Source of the DNA: Diplosphaera chodatii
Lineage: Eukaryota; Chlorophyta; Trebouxiophyceae; Prasiolales; Stichococcaceae
Length of the DNA stretch: 64,000 nucleotides
Assembly: GCA_032358165.1 (NCBI GenBank)
Contig: JAALGY010000012.1
Coordinates: forward strand, 2,666,001 to 2,730,000
Direction: 5' to 3'
Below the pieces are notes generated by a model. That model did not search any database. It had not been told where the DNA came from and saw nothing but the letters and a program-made list of their open reading frames with translations. Position 1 is the stretch's first letter. Every line of letters begins with the position of its first letter. A program made the position numbers and the translations under genes. This document shows, piece after piece, positions 55,201 to 64,000 of the stretch.

Positions 55201-55867
55201 CCAGTGTCCTTCCCGCTGGATGCAGCGCTGGACATGCGACCGTACTTGTCATCGTCGGTGCTGGCACAGCGGTGCGGGCTGCGGCTGCATGACGGCGAGG
55301 GAAAGCAGGATGCAGCAGAGGGCGACGACACCACAGCAGCGGCACCGCCGGACACGAGTGCTGCCGCCGCTGCTGCAGCGCAGTATCGCGCCTATGCCGT
55401 CGTGTGCCACTACGGGAACATGCAGGGTGGCCATTATATCGCCTACATCCGGTGAGCCAAACCCTGAACGCTGTCACTGATGCTGCAGCCTTGATGGCCA
55501 GCAACCCTCGATCAAGCAGACAGATCTCAGGGATGTTTGCTTCGCCCACCCCTTGTGCGAAGTAGCCAGTGCATAACCAGTTAGATGATGGAGTGGCCTG
55601 GTGCCTCTGGTTGCAGTGGAACCACGCGAGCTGCTGCTGCCTGTGGGAGCAGTCTGGTGCTAGGATGCTGAGTACATAGCGCCTCTTCAGCCGCCATGAC
55701 TTGGAGGTCCTGAACAATGCCAAGAACCAACGCCTTCTGTGTGCAGGGCTGGCGATCAGTGGTACCTGTGCGATGATGGGTGGGTTGGGGCCGTGCCGGC
55801 GCCGCAGGTTCGGCAAGCACAGGCCTTCCAGCTGTTCTACGCACGGGCGGATCTTGCCTCAAGCTGA
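49212..55867 (+). CDS. ubiquitin-specific protease with UBP zinc finger and embedded CXXC-like half finger
   Basis: USP22/UBP22-like deubiquitinase, a family that acts on histone H2B in the SAGA module. The start at 49212 gives MSNCEHLQAYVSQETCLQ. With ACLVCAAGFATRAQAATHQ (49780-49845) and HALALDTKRLEILCCSCGDY (50010-50075) this forms the N-terminal zf-UBP finger. A Pro-rich linker precedes the Cys box GLRGLNNLGNTCFMNSVLQ (50682-50735). Then come LLRQFFLSEGHPAGG, DSLFGEMYSGGRVPVSP with YQQQDAHEFYLNALSGL (51190-51345), IVQRVFGGLLRSDVTCRACG (52385-52440, first CxxC), a long low-complexity insert, RFVRPEKLGPRDHWQC and PPVLAMHVKRFEAGG (55005-55050). The His box is CHYGNMQGGHYIAYIR (55405-55452), and WYLCDDGWVGAVP with FQLFYARADLASS closes at 55867. 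All three catalytic blocks are intact. The insert contains RTRCGDCHHCRHPNLKK (53905-53955), spliced to ACLDPRQ (54109-54129), a CXXC-type half finger. Exon joins within the insert are approximate. Confidence 0.93.
53874..54129 (+). other. CXXC-like half zinc finger inside the ubiquitin protease
   Basis: A basic run (SGARGRRGQHRRTR) precedes CGDCHHC, then RHPNLKK at an AAG|GTGTGT donor. The exon resuming at 54109 gives ACLDPRQ in phase 0. CGxCxxC...P..KK.C followed by a basic lead-in is the pattern of the first half of CXXC CpG-binding fingers, also seen as a stand-alone half finger in algal chromatin proteins. DNA binding is inferred only. Confidence 0.7.
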
Positions 55868-56306
55868 GGCCGTGAGCGAAACGCTTAGGTTGGATATCTA
55901 GTGTACGGTAGTCCTCATAGAATACAGCAGACGGTGAGAAACACAACACTCAGCAGGTCGTCTGGTCGGGATTTCCATTGGATTGTCGTCCCCTTGTTAG
56001 CTTCATGTTCTGTGTAGATATGGGAGCGTCTGGGTTCAGTTGAGCATGTCTGTCCAGCATCAGAGTAACATCTTTGATGAGTGCATCAAATCAAGTTGCA
56101 CATCCGCGTCACCACTCAGCGTGAACCGAACCGGCTGGAGAAGTGCGCTACAGACAGGCATACACACTCTTTACTGTGCATGACGCATGTGTGATCTTAC
56201 AGTATGAGCATTGTTCACGGTTGTCAAGCTTCCAGGTCAAATATCCCGACAGCCAGCAATGATTTTCAAACCATACACAGCATAGAGTCATGCTGATGTC
56301 AGTCTG
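55868..56306. other. convergent intergenic region
   Basis: 3' ends of the ubiquitin protease (+) and the BNR protein (-). Nothing else recognised. Confidence 0.5.
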
Positions 56307-59300
56307 CTACCGCCCCTGCTGGACGACCTTCTCGAATTTGGCGTTCAGAATGGCCTCGGTGGTAGCGTAGATCCGCATGCCGCTTGCAGGCACACCATCC
56401 GTTGTGTTGCTGGACGTCTTGCCGTACCGTTCCTGCAGCCACATGACCAAGGCAGACTCAGCACAGCCTTGATGGCGCATGTGCTGCAATCAAGCGCATG
56501 CAGCACCACATGCTTGGGGCCGCAACCTACCCGGCAGTCAGGTGGCATGGCTGCAGGCAGGAACAGCACGGTGTATGCGACATATATGCGGCCGCCCTCC
56601 GGCACATACTGCAGGGTGGGGTAGCTGAACTGGCCACAGGGGTGGCCCTCCACCGCACCCACCCGCACCCTGCATTCGGTTTAGACACCCAGGTGCTTTA
56701 GTCGTTGCTTGCTGAGCTTGCCCGGCAACATCGTGGGCACTGGGTTATGCGTGCCAGCTGCTGTCAATGCATGGTACATTAACATGGAAGTCGCCAAGGG
56801 ACCGGTGTGAACCAGCCCGCACCAGGTTTCGCCGCCGTCGCGTGACATGGCAAAGGCCAGCGGGGTACGCAGCCGCATGTCGTCGTCGAAGGCCAGGAGC
56901 AGAGCGCCGCTGGGCAGCGTGATGGCGTGCACCTGTTGAAAAGGCAGCTCGGCAGCTGAGATGCATTTGCCCAGAGTCGGTTGGGCCAGACTAACGCCAG
57001 TAGGGATGCTCGTTTGCCTGATTGCCCAGCGCCTGAGCTGGGTGCAGAAGTGGCTGAGGGGACGACTGTCAAAGTGGGCAACCAAGCCTGTATACAAGAT
57101 GCACGCTTACCTTGCTGTTTGGGTTTGGCAGCGCAGTCGGGCGCGCAACGCTCCAGGTTGCCCCTCCGTCCGGGCTGCGGCTGCTGTACATGGCCACACC
57201 CTGCAGCACAGCAGCCATGGGCATGACACAGAGCAGCTCGCGCTCGCAGCATCGACAGCTCACCCAGACATTACATTCGCTGTCGGGATGCTATGATGGC
57301 TACGGTTTTATGGCCTTCCCAATCAGAGCAGCCCCAATGCATGAAGCCTGGTCCACCCTTTGCGCAGCAGCTCACCGCCTCGGTGCGGAACAGCTGCAGG
57401 AAGTCCGCTGGGTTGGCGTGCAGGGCGCCTGGGCTGGCGCCAACAATGCTGTTCTCGATCATCCAGTTGTAGGGGAGCGAGCCCCCGTGGGACACGCTCT
57501 GCGACGCCTCCCATGTGTCCCCCTGCAGCACCACGCGCCGCAGGCGTCAGCATGCTGCGGCAGGGCTCTGCCTCACCTGCATGCCGGCTGCCTCTGCGAG
57601 CACTGTCATTGCTGCTCATCAGGGTCAAGCTCGGTTGCTGCCTTGCTTCACAAAGAAGTGCGTGCACAGGATCCACCTCGTCTCTGCTGTGCAACACCGC
57701 AGGCACGCCCATCAGGGCCTGCTGCCGGTTGCACCTCCAATCCGCATCCTGCGGACTGCCATCATGGCAACACAACATGTCAGCAACACACGACAGCCAG
57801 CAGTTGTCTTCTCGGCAGCATCGGGCATAGCCAGCAGCATCAGATGGTGGTGCGATGGAGCCTCGAAGTGCTCACTCGTTTTCCCGCCAGAAGGGCAGCA
57901 GCCAGCCGCCATCCGTGCCAATCGCCAGCTTGTTGGCGATCACCTTTGGGATGCCGCCCTCCGCATCGAAGCTGTATATGATCTGCAGGTGCCGCCCAAC
58001 CATTAGGCGGTGGCCCATGGGGCAAGACAGTCAGGTGGGTTCAGAAGTCCGAGCAACCAGTGCTCTTGGCCAGCCACAGCATGACACCATGACCAAGGAA
58101 TTTGCAAGCTGTGCCTGTCCACACGAAGAGCCACCTTGGGCTCGGCCCATGTGTCGCCGTTGTCGTCCGAGTGCGCCATCATGAGGTTGCCGCCGGGCGT
58201 CCAGCGCTGCGTGCCATACTTTGTGCGCTGCTTGAACGCGCACTGCTCCACAGACACGCTGAAGAACAGGAACACCCTGCCGCCCTGCATGGCATTGACG
58301 ATCCTTGCTTACGCCTCATCGGGGGCCTTACATTGACACAGGCACCGAGCCTGCCGCGCAGGCTGTTCCGCCAGGTGCTACTTTTCAGTGCATGGCGTCG
58401 CGCAACATGACAGGCCGCACACCCGGGTGTGCAGCACGGGGCTCCACATGGGCAGCCGGCGCCCCGAGGACGACAGGACGGGCTCCAGCGGGGCGCGCGG
58501 CGCGCTCCAGGTCAGCCCAGCGTCATCTGATACCTGCCAGTACAGCGCCTGATACTCGTTGCCCTCGCCCGGCACCGTGGACGCCTGCGCTCCAGCGGCG
58601 CAGGTCAGCTGCTGCCCACCTCCCGAGCTGCCGAGATGAATACCTCAATGGTAGCTGCTGAGGTCCGTCACTGATGCGCATGACATGCAGGGGAGCAGTT
58701 GGCAGGCGGCCAGTGCCATGGGGTTTTCACCTGCATCAGGGACGCCAGGCTGTTGTTGGGCAGGTGCGTCAGCATCGCCATGTGGCTGTAGGCCAGGTCC
58801 CCCGGCCCTGCCTGATCTGGGTCATAGTTCGCCTCAGTCCATGTGTGCGGCAGCTTGTAGATCCACCTGTGCCACGGGTTGACAGTCATTGGATCATTGG
58901 ACCGCCCTGAAACGAGACAGCGAGTTCGGGGCAACACCCTGTTGATGCTTTTGCTGCAAGTCATGGCATCATATGATGCAACAGGCCACAGATAGTGGAT
59001 CCAGCTGGTCCAGACATCTCTGCCTGAAGCTGCAAAGCACGATCACCTCGAGTATGGCTTCGAGGGATCGCCGTCCCCGAAAGGATCGACACCGAAGGTG
59101 TCTTCGGCATCAGGCGCAAACTGGGGCTGCCCGCTGGGCGCTTTGGCTGCTGGCGGCTGTCCATCCGGCGCTGGGGCATGTGTGCTACCATGCTCCGGTG
59201 CCGGAGCCAGCTGGGGGCTGCCTGCCATATCCGGCGCCTGTGCTGGGCCAGCAGCAGCAGCTGCCGCAGCAGCGGCTGGGCCAGCAGCAGCAGCAGCAGG

Positions 59301-60116
59301 CAGCTTCTGTTGCGCTGGCTGCTGCGTCGGCGCCAGGGTAGGTTCCGGCGTCGGCTCTGGGGTGGGCGCAGGAGTGGGCTCTGGTGTTGGCTCTGGTGTG
59401 GGCTGCGGTGTAGGCGCTGGCGTGTGTTCCGGGGCAGGTGCAGGCATTGCCGCTGGCGCCTTGCCCATATCAGGCGCTTCTGGTGGGCCATCAGCACCAA
59501 ACATGCTGCCGAAGCTGTGTCCCTGCTGCCGCCACTGCATGTGATGATGATGATGGTCCTACTGGAGTCGTCAATGAAGCCTTCCACTCGTTTGAACCAC
59601 AATGCCCATCACCCTTATGCACTGAGCCACGATTCCAAGTGGTCAACTCACGCTGTACAGTCCAAAGCCGCCAAGCGCGAGCGCAGCCACAATGAGTATG
59701 GCCGCGAGGACCGACAGCACCGCGGCGCAGCACCGCCGCCGCTGCTCTGCAGGGGCATATGCGCCGCCGAGGATGCTGGCGCTGGCGCCGTCGCCCCCCG
59801 AGGCTGCTGCATATGCGGCCGAGTCAGAACCGCCCTGGTAGCCCTGCACCTCGAAGGCCTGCCGCTCCCTGCGAGGAGGTCACTGCAGATCAGCGGCCAG
59901 CTTCTGCACAAACGAGGTCATGGACAGACCCATCAGCGAGAGGCAGAGCAGAGGCTGATGGGCGCCCCACGCCAGCGTCGCGCTGTCAGACAGCAGGTGC
60001 GGGAGCTACGCCTGTTTAGCAGCGGGCCGTCCTCGAGGTCGAGGTCGTCCAGGGGGTCGTCCTCGTCCGTCAGCTGATGCACGCTGCGTCTGCCTCCAGC
60101 CCCGTTGGCATGAGAC
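56307..60116 (-). CDS. type II membrane protein with sialidase-like BNR domain
   Basis: An acidic N-terminal cytosolic part (LTDEDDPLDDLDLEDGPLLN, near 60040-60080) and a Gly/Ala-rich stretch precede a transmembrane helix, CCAAVLSVLAAILIVAALAL (59670-59735). A Pro/Thr stem of (P/A)TPEPTPEPT repeats follows (59331-59440), then Ala/Gly-rich sequence ending DPFGDGDPSKPYSR. The lumenal or extracellular domain is a BNR/Asp-box propeller of PF13088 type: LAYSHMAMLTHLPNNSL, YWQVSDDAGLTWSAP (58510), MMAHSDDNGDTWAEPK (58150), VIANKLAIGTDGGWLLPFW (57900), SHGGSLPYNWMIENSI, MYSSRSPDGGATWS (57190), FAMSRDGGETWCG (56840), VRVGAVEGHPCGQFSYPTLQ (56620), and a final exon ending KFEKVVQQGR at 56307. Four S.D.G.TW Asp boxes are visible. 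True sialidase activity is not implied, because the Arg triad could not be confirmed. The first exon and start codon are unresolved. Confidence 0.82.
59331..59440. repeat. coding Pro-Thr-Glu repeat region
   Basis: Imperfect 12-base units (plus-strand GGCTCTGGNGTNGGC pattern) encode repeated TPEPTP/APTP on the minus strand, a likely O-glycosylated stem of the BNR protein. Confidence 0.85.
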
Positions 60117-61253
60117 GCCGGGCCCGGCCTGCAGGACGACAGCCGTGTCGCCCAGCAGACATAATTGCGCCATGGAGTAAGGGGTAAGAACGATCAAGCT
60201 GACCTCCCCTAAACACATGTGCGTTTCGGTGGTCGCAGGTGGGGGTAGCAGGCTTTCTGCGGTGACGCAGGTGACAAGCGACGACAGCATGCTGGCTCCA
60301 CCGTGAGTTTCTGGCAGGTGCGCGGCCATGCCCATCAGAGAACGCCCGAGGTGGAGTTCAGCCCTGTGTGTGCTCAGGGTGGCTCTGTACATGCAAGCCA
60401 GTCTGCATGTAGTGTTCACCTGTTGCTCACGTCCCGACCTGCCTTCGGTGACACCATTGTCGGCTGCTACCTCATGAACACTGCTTATGACCGTACTACC
60501 ATGTGAACATCAACCAGACAATCGTGAAGCTTGTGGGACCCCACAGATCAGATACCAAGGGGGTGGCAAGGGCCCAGCGGCCTCCCTACTGTCGCACAAG
60601 AACTAGATGCGCTGCTTATCTGCGGGTTACATGGCTTTTGTGCCCAGGTCCGGCTTGTGTAGTACATCATTGCCGGTGCTGCACCCGGAGATCTTGTGAG
60701 GAGACGACATGGACAAGGGTTCTGTACTCCTTCAGAAGCAAACCTGTACTGTGTAATCCATCAGACAGGCAGACCCGTTAGATGGGACACTGCACAGTAT
60801 GCATATGCTCTACACTCAGTGATGCCAGGACGCTGTAGTGGACATGTCCGTGTGTAGATGCGGTGCGTGACCCACCATCACGATGCCGCAGACCACCTCC
60901 TCTGTACGCTACTGAATCCAGATATTGACAACAGCCTCTTCTTTCAACAAGCAAGGCATGCGCCAAGCCATCGCTCTGCGATGCATCTTTCGCTGGTGAG
61001 TGATGGGCAAACTTCCTGGAGGTTGGTGCACACTGATGGAGCTCATGCCGAGACAGGACCCCATAGGCAAGCGGCGTATCACCTGGTCTGAACACCTATC
61101 CTCGTACATGCCCCTTGGAAAGCCGGTGCCAGCGGTGTGCAGACTGCGGTTGCTGCTTTGCGCAGGCCCGGTGGGACTCGTATTTCTGCACTGCCAGGCG
61201 GCCATCATTGAACGCTCACGAGGGTTGTCATATTGGGCTTCGTGACTGTTGGG
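60117..61253. other. divergent region, BNR gene / O-FucT-like B
   Basis: Should contain the missing first exon of the BNR gene (minus strand, probably below 60420) and both promoters. A minus-strand frame at 60006-60419 overlaps but is out of phase with the BNR exon. No other gene recognised. Confidence 0.4.
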
Positions 61254-63760
61254 ATGGTAGAGCGTACGACCGTGCTGGCACTCGTCGCTGCATGCTTGAC
61301 AGCGACCACACTGGTTGCAGCGCTGCAGGCATCTAACTACATAGGTGCATGTGGCGCTTGCCTGCATCAACATACTCTGCCAACTCAGCGTGCGCGTGAC
61401 GCTTCAACCTTTCTGAACTGCGAGCTGCGTTTGTTCGCAGGCAGCAGCCGGGCGCAGGGGAAGCAACCCAAACTGCACCCGGCTGTGCTTGCACACATTG
61501 ATAACCTGCACAAGGCGGCAGGGGACCTGCACGTGAACGTCACCCGGTTATTTGGGCAGTATGACCCAAAATACGAGCCCGTGACGGTCATCCGGCGAGC
61601 ACATCGGCGAAACGAACTGCTGCCAGCTTTTTCGCAGCCATCCACCCTTCCCAATGCTCCGGCACACGGCAATGCGCCGGCAAACTGGTCTGTGGGGCTG
61701 CCAGACGGGTTTGATTGGCGGTCGTATGTGCAGTACCATCCAGAATGGGCCACAGAACTTGACTGCGAGTGGAAGGCTGCGCAGCACTACAAGGAGCATG
61801 GCGCAGCAATGGGCAAGTGGTACACAAGGCTGCGCGTCATCCTCCGCTACACAGGTGCGATATATATAAATGTACGATTACTTGTGCATCCTTTATGTAA
61901 AAGAAGACAGCAGTAGTGGTGCTGTGAAGCGGTGCTCATACCCGCCATTCTAGTATGTGTTAAAAAGGTGCCTGTGAGCTGGGTGGCAGATGACTGGTTG
62001 CACCCATCTACTGTCCTGCAGTGCTTGGAGGCCTGATGAATCAGCAGATGGGTCACATCTCAGCGTTCATGTTGGCAGCAGCAACTGGTGCAGAGCTCAC
62101 CATAGCGCCTGCTTTCACTCGTGGTAGCTTTGCCATTGACGAGTTCAGTACGCAGTGGTTGCCAATGCCAATCGACCAGCTGCTCGACATGCCACACGTC
62201 AGCAGCTACTGGAAAAGGCGTGGCCTTGTTGTGCACCCGGTGCGTGCTCATCGTGCATGACTGCTGTTGCACACAACACCAACCACCACACACTGCCCAG
62301 TCCATCATGTACGTGCCCAATGATCTGTGCAGAATGCATCGTCAAGAGTGGTTTCGTGCACCCGACATGCAGTCACCAGCGTTGGTACCAGCACCCAACC
62401 GTAGGGGCGGACCGGATGCGGTGTACACAGCCAGTGGGCTGCAGCCAGAGCTGAAGACTAGGCTTCCCGTTGGTGGCTACGACCATCGGGACCTGGATGA
62501 GGTGGCCGAAGTGCTGCGGTTTACAGCCGTTGCCCATGCCGAGAGGGTGCGGGCACAGAATGCCAGCATGGAGATACCCTACGTGATTGTTGACATGACA
62601 GGCTGGTGCTGGGCCGTCAGATTCACCAGGTGGGTGCCTGTTGCAGTGTTGTGTATGTGGCAAAGGCCTTTGTGCTGCATCATGATGGCACAGCTGTCCA
62701 CAAGCAGCTGCGTAGGCTGCACACATAAGCTTCCTACTTAACCAAGCCCATCCCGCTGTTTAGCGATGTGATCGTTTCGTGCTTGCAGCTCCCCACAGCT
62801 GGCTTGGGATGTGTTCAACAGTCTGCGGTTTGCCCCTCATCTGGTCGCTGCGGCAGCCAGCATGGAAGCAAACATCAGCAGACGCTTCTCAGCGTTCAAC
62901 GGCGTACACCTTCGTATTGAGGCAGACATGGCAGCTGCGCACCATCTTCATGAGCCACTGGGCGACACAGAAGTAGGTGCATGTGGTTGGGGTTGTGACC
63001 TACGTCTGCTACGTCTCACCTCAGTGAGCGGCGTCACACTGCACCACTGTAGTATTCTGTACTGTGTCTCCTCACCAGCCTGATTCTGTTTTGCAGTTCA
63101 TACTGTCCTCATACCTGGACGCAATGCAAAAACAAAATTTCTCAAGCACGGTGCCAGTGTATGTCGCCAGTGGCCTGTTTGGTTACAACGACTCGAGTGC
63201 GCACCTACGTGGAAACTACGTGGCTACCAGACAATGCTGCAGTCATGCATGCGACTGTCTGAAGACAATCCGATCTCATGCTGCACATGGTTGGCATACT
63301 CTTTCAGAACATGTCTTATCACAACAACAGGTGTGGCTCATATTTTGCGCCGGATGAACGACCGTGGCGTCTGCTCAGCCATGCTTCACAGGAAGATGCT
63401 CTTACCCGCAAGCATAGAAGCAGGTGGGCAATGCTGGCCGACAGCATCTTGCGTGTGAAGTGTTCTGTTACTGGTCCAGTATGGATGTCTGCACTAATGC
63501 TCCATGTTGGCCATGGGCTCATGGCTGCTGCAACATCTCTGCGGCTTGCTGCAGGGCTGACAGAAATTCAGAGGTCTGCAGTAGACATGCTGGTCTTAAC
63601 CAGCTGCCGGCGGTTTGTAGGCTTTGCCGCCTCGTCACTTTCCAGCTTCGTCATGTTTTTCCGCACTCAGAATGGGTTCTCAGCCGAGACAAATAGCTTC
63701 GTGGGGAGAAGCTATATGATGGGCGTGGTCACCCTTTTAGGAGACTTCATTGCAACGTGA
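61254..63760 (+). CDS. O-fucosyltransferase-like glycosyltransferase, copy B
   Basis: Paralogue of the gene at 27922. The ATG at 61254 starts MVERTTVLALVAACLTATTL, a signal peptide or anchor. The first coding exon stays open to the conserved LHPAVLAHIDNLHKAA, NVTRLFGQYDPKYEP and the module LPDGFDWRSYVQYHPEW through AAQHYKEHGAAMGKWYTRLR. Later exons are GGLMNQQMGHISAFMLAAAT, APAFTRGSFAIDEF, WKRRGLVVHPV, LPVGGYDHRDLDEVAEVLRF, IPYVIVDMTGWCWAVRFTR, NGVHLRIEADMAAAHHLHEP, NFSSTVPVYVASGLFGYND, RGVCSAMLHRKMLLPASIEA and RRFVGFAASSLSSFVMFFR. Intron positions mirror copy A. In the 53-residue module, 45 residues are identical between copies by eye. Conserved blocks imply selection on the protein, so neither copy looks like a pseudogene. 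The C-terminus after FVGRS differs from copy A and the annotated stop at 63760 is provisional. Confidence 0.78.
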
Positions 63761-64000
63761 TCCATTTGCGACTTGAGGGGCCCACCAAGAGCACATGTGT
63801 TGGGGTTGGCAATCTGTGATCGGGTTAGTTGCTCCATAGCAGCCATGCGCAGAGTCGTCATGTCGGTGTGATGCCCAATGTATCGTGCTCATATCCTCTG
63901 CCACATGCCATGCTTTGTGTGCAAGCCAGTTATGCACATAAGTGTATCGGCACAATGCGTGATTGATGATGATGCACTATTGGTTTGTCTGCTGTAGTTA
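63761..64000. other. end of window, downstream of O-FucT-like B
   Basis: 240 bases, presumably 3' UTR or intergenic. Nothing recognised. Confidence 0.4.

Noticed and set aside
54842..55816. 324-residue open frame on the minus strand, among the longest in the window
   Set aside because: Lies opposite the USP catalytic exons carrying the LAMHVKRF and His-box motifs; no family resemblance of its own.
59178..60077. 299-residue plus-strand frame, Arg/Trp/Cys-rich
   Set aside because: Opposite strand of the Pro/Thr stem and TM exons of the BNR protein; composition is that of a reverse frame of PTP repeats.

Overview
This window is nuclear DNA from a eukaryotic green alga. The genes are broken into many short exons by short GT-AG introns. 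Several products are specific to the green plastid: GapA-type GAPDH, soluble starch synthase I, the chloroplast signal recognition particle subunit cpSRP43, and a ferrochelatase with a C-terminal chlorophyll-binding (CAB) helix. The intron-dense, moderately GC-rich style fits a chlorophyte such as a trebouxiophyte, but the species cannot be named from sequence alone.

Layout, left to right. 1-1836 (-): membrane-anchored GH125 alpha-mannosidase, cut by the window edge. 2788-6001 (-): soluble starch synthase I. 6381-8955 (+): plastid GAPDH GapA, divergent from the starch synthase across 379 bp. 9660-16992 (-): PH domain plus RCC1 beta-propeller protein with a long Ser/Ala-rich tail. 17566-19394 (-): splicing factor SPF45/DRT111. 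19990-22667 (+): cpSRP43. 23836-27130 (+): eukaryotic-type UDP-galactopyranose mutase. 27922-30489 (+): O-fucosyltransferase-like protein, copy A. 31198-34926 (+): fasciclin (FAS1) protein with a Pro/Ala stem. 35968-39077 (+): protein kinase with an N-terminal MGC lipidation motif. 39681 to about 41482 (-): ferrochelatase. 42612-44687 (+): membrane-anchored DUF3431 protein. 45573-48470 (+): CG-1 domain (CAMTA-like) protein with a Gln-rich tail. 49212-55867 (+): ubiquitin-specific protease with a UBP zinc finger and an embedded CXXC-like half finger. 56307 to about 60116 (-): type II membrane protein with a sialidase-like BNR domain. 61254-63760 (+): O-fucosyltransferase-like protein, copy B, a paralogue of copy A.

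Four themes run through the genes. Plastid carbon and pigment metabolism is covered by GapA, starch synthase and ferrochelatase, with cpSRP43 delivering light-harvesting proteins. Secretory or cell-surface glycan chemistry is unusually dense: GH125, UDP-galactopyranose mutase, two O-FucT-like proteins, FAS1, DUF3431 and the BNR protein. Nuclear control is represented by SPF45, the CG-1 protein and the SAGA-type deubiquitinase. Signalling is represented by the PH-RCC1 protein and the MGC kinase.

Exon boundaries were assigned by eye from GT/AG sites and family conservation. First exons of the PH-RCC1, ferrochelatase, BNR and FAS1 genes are tentative. No transposon, CRISPR array, rRNA or convincing tRNA was recognised.
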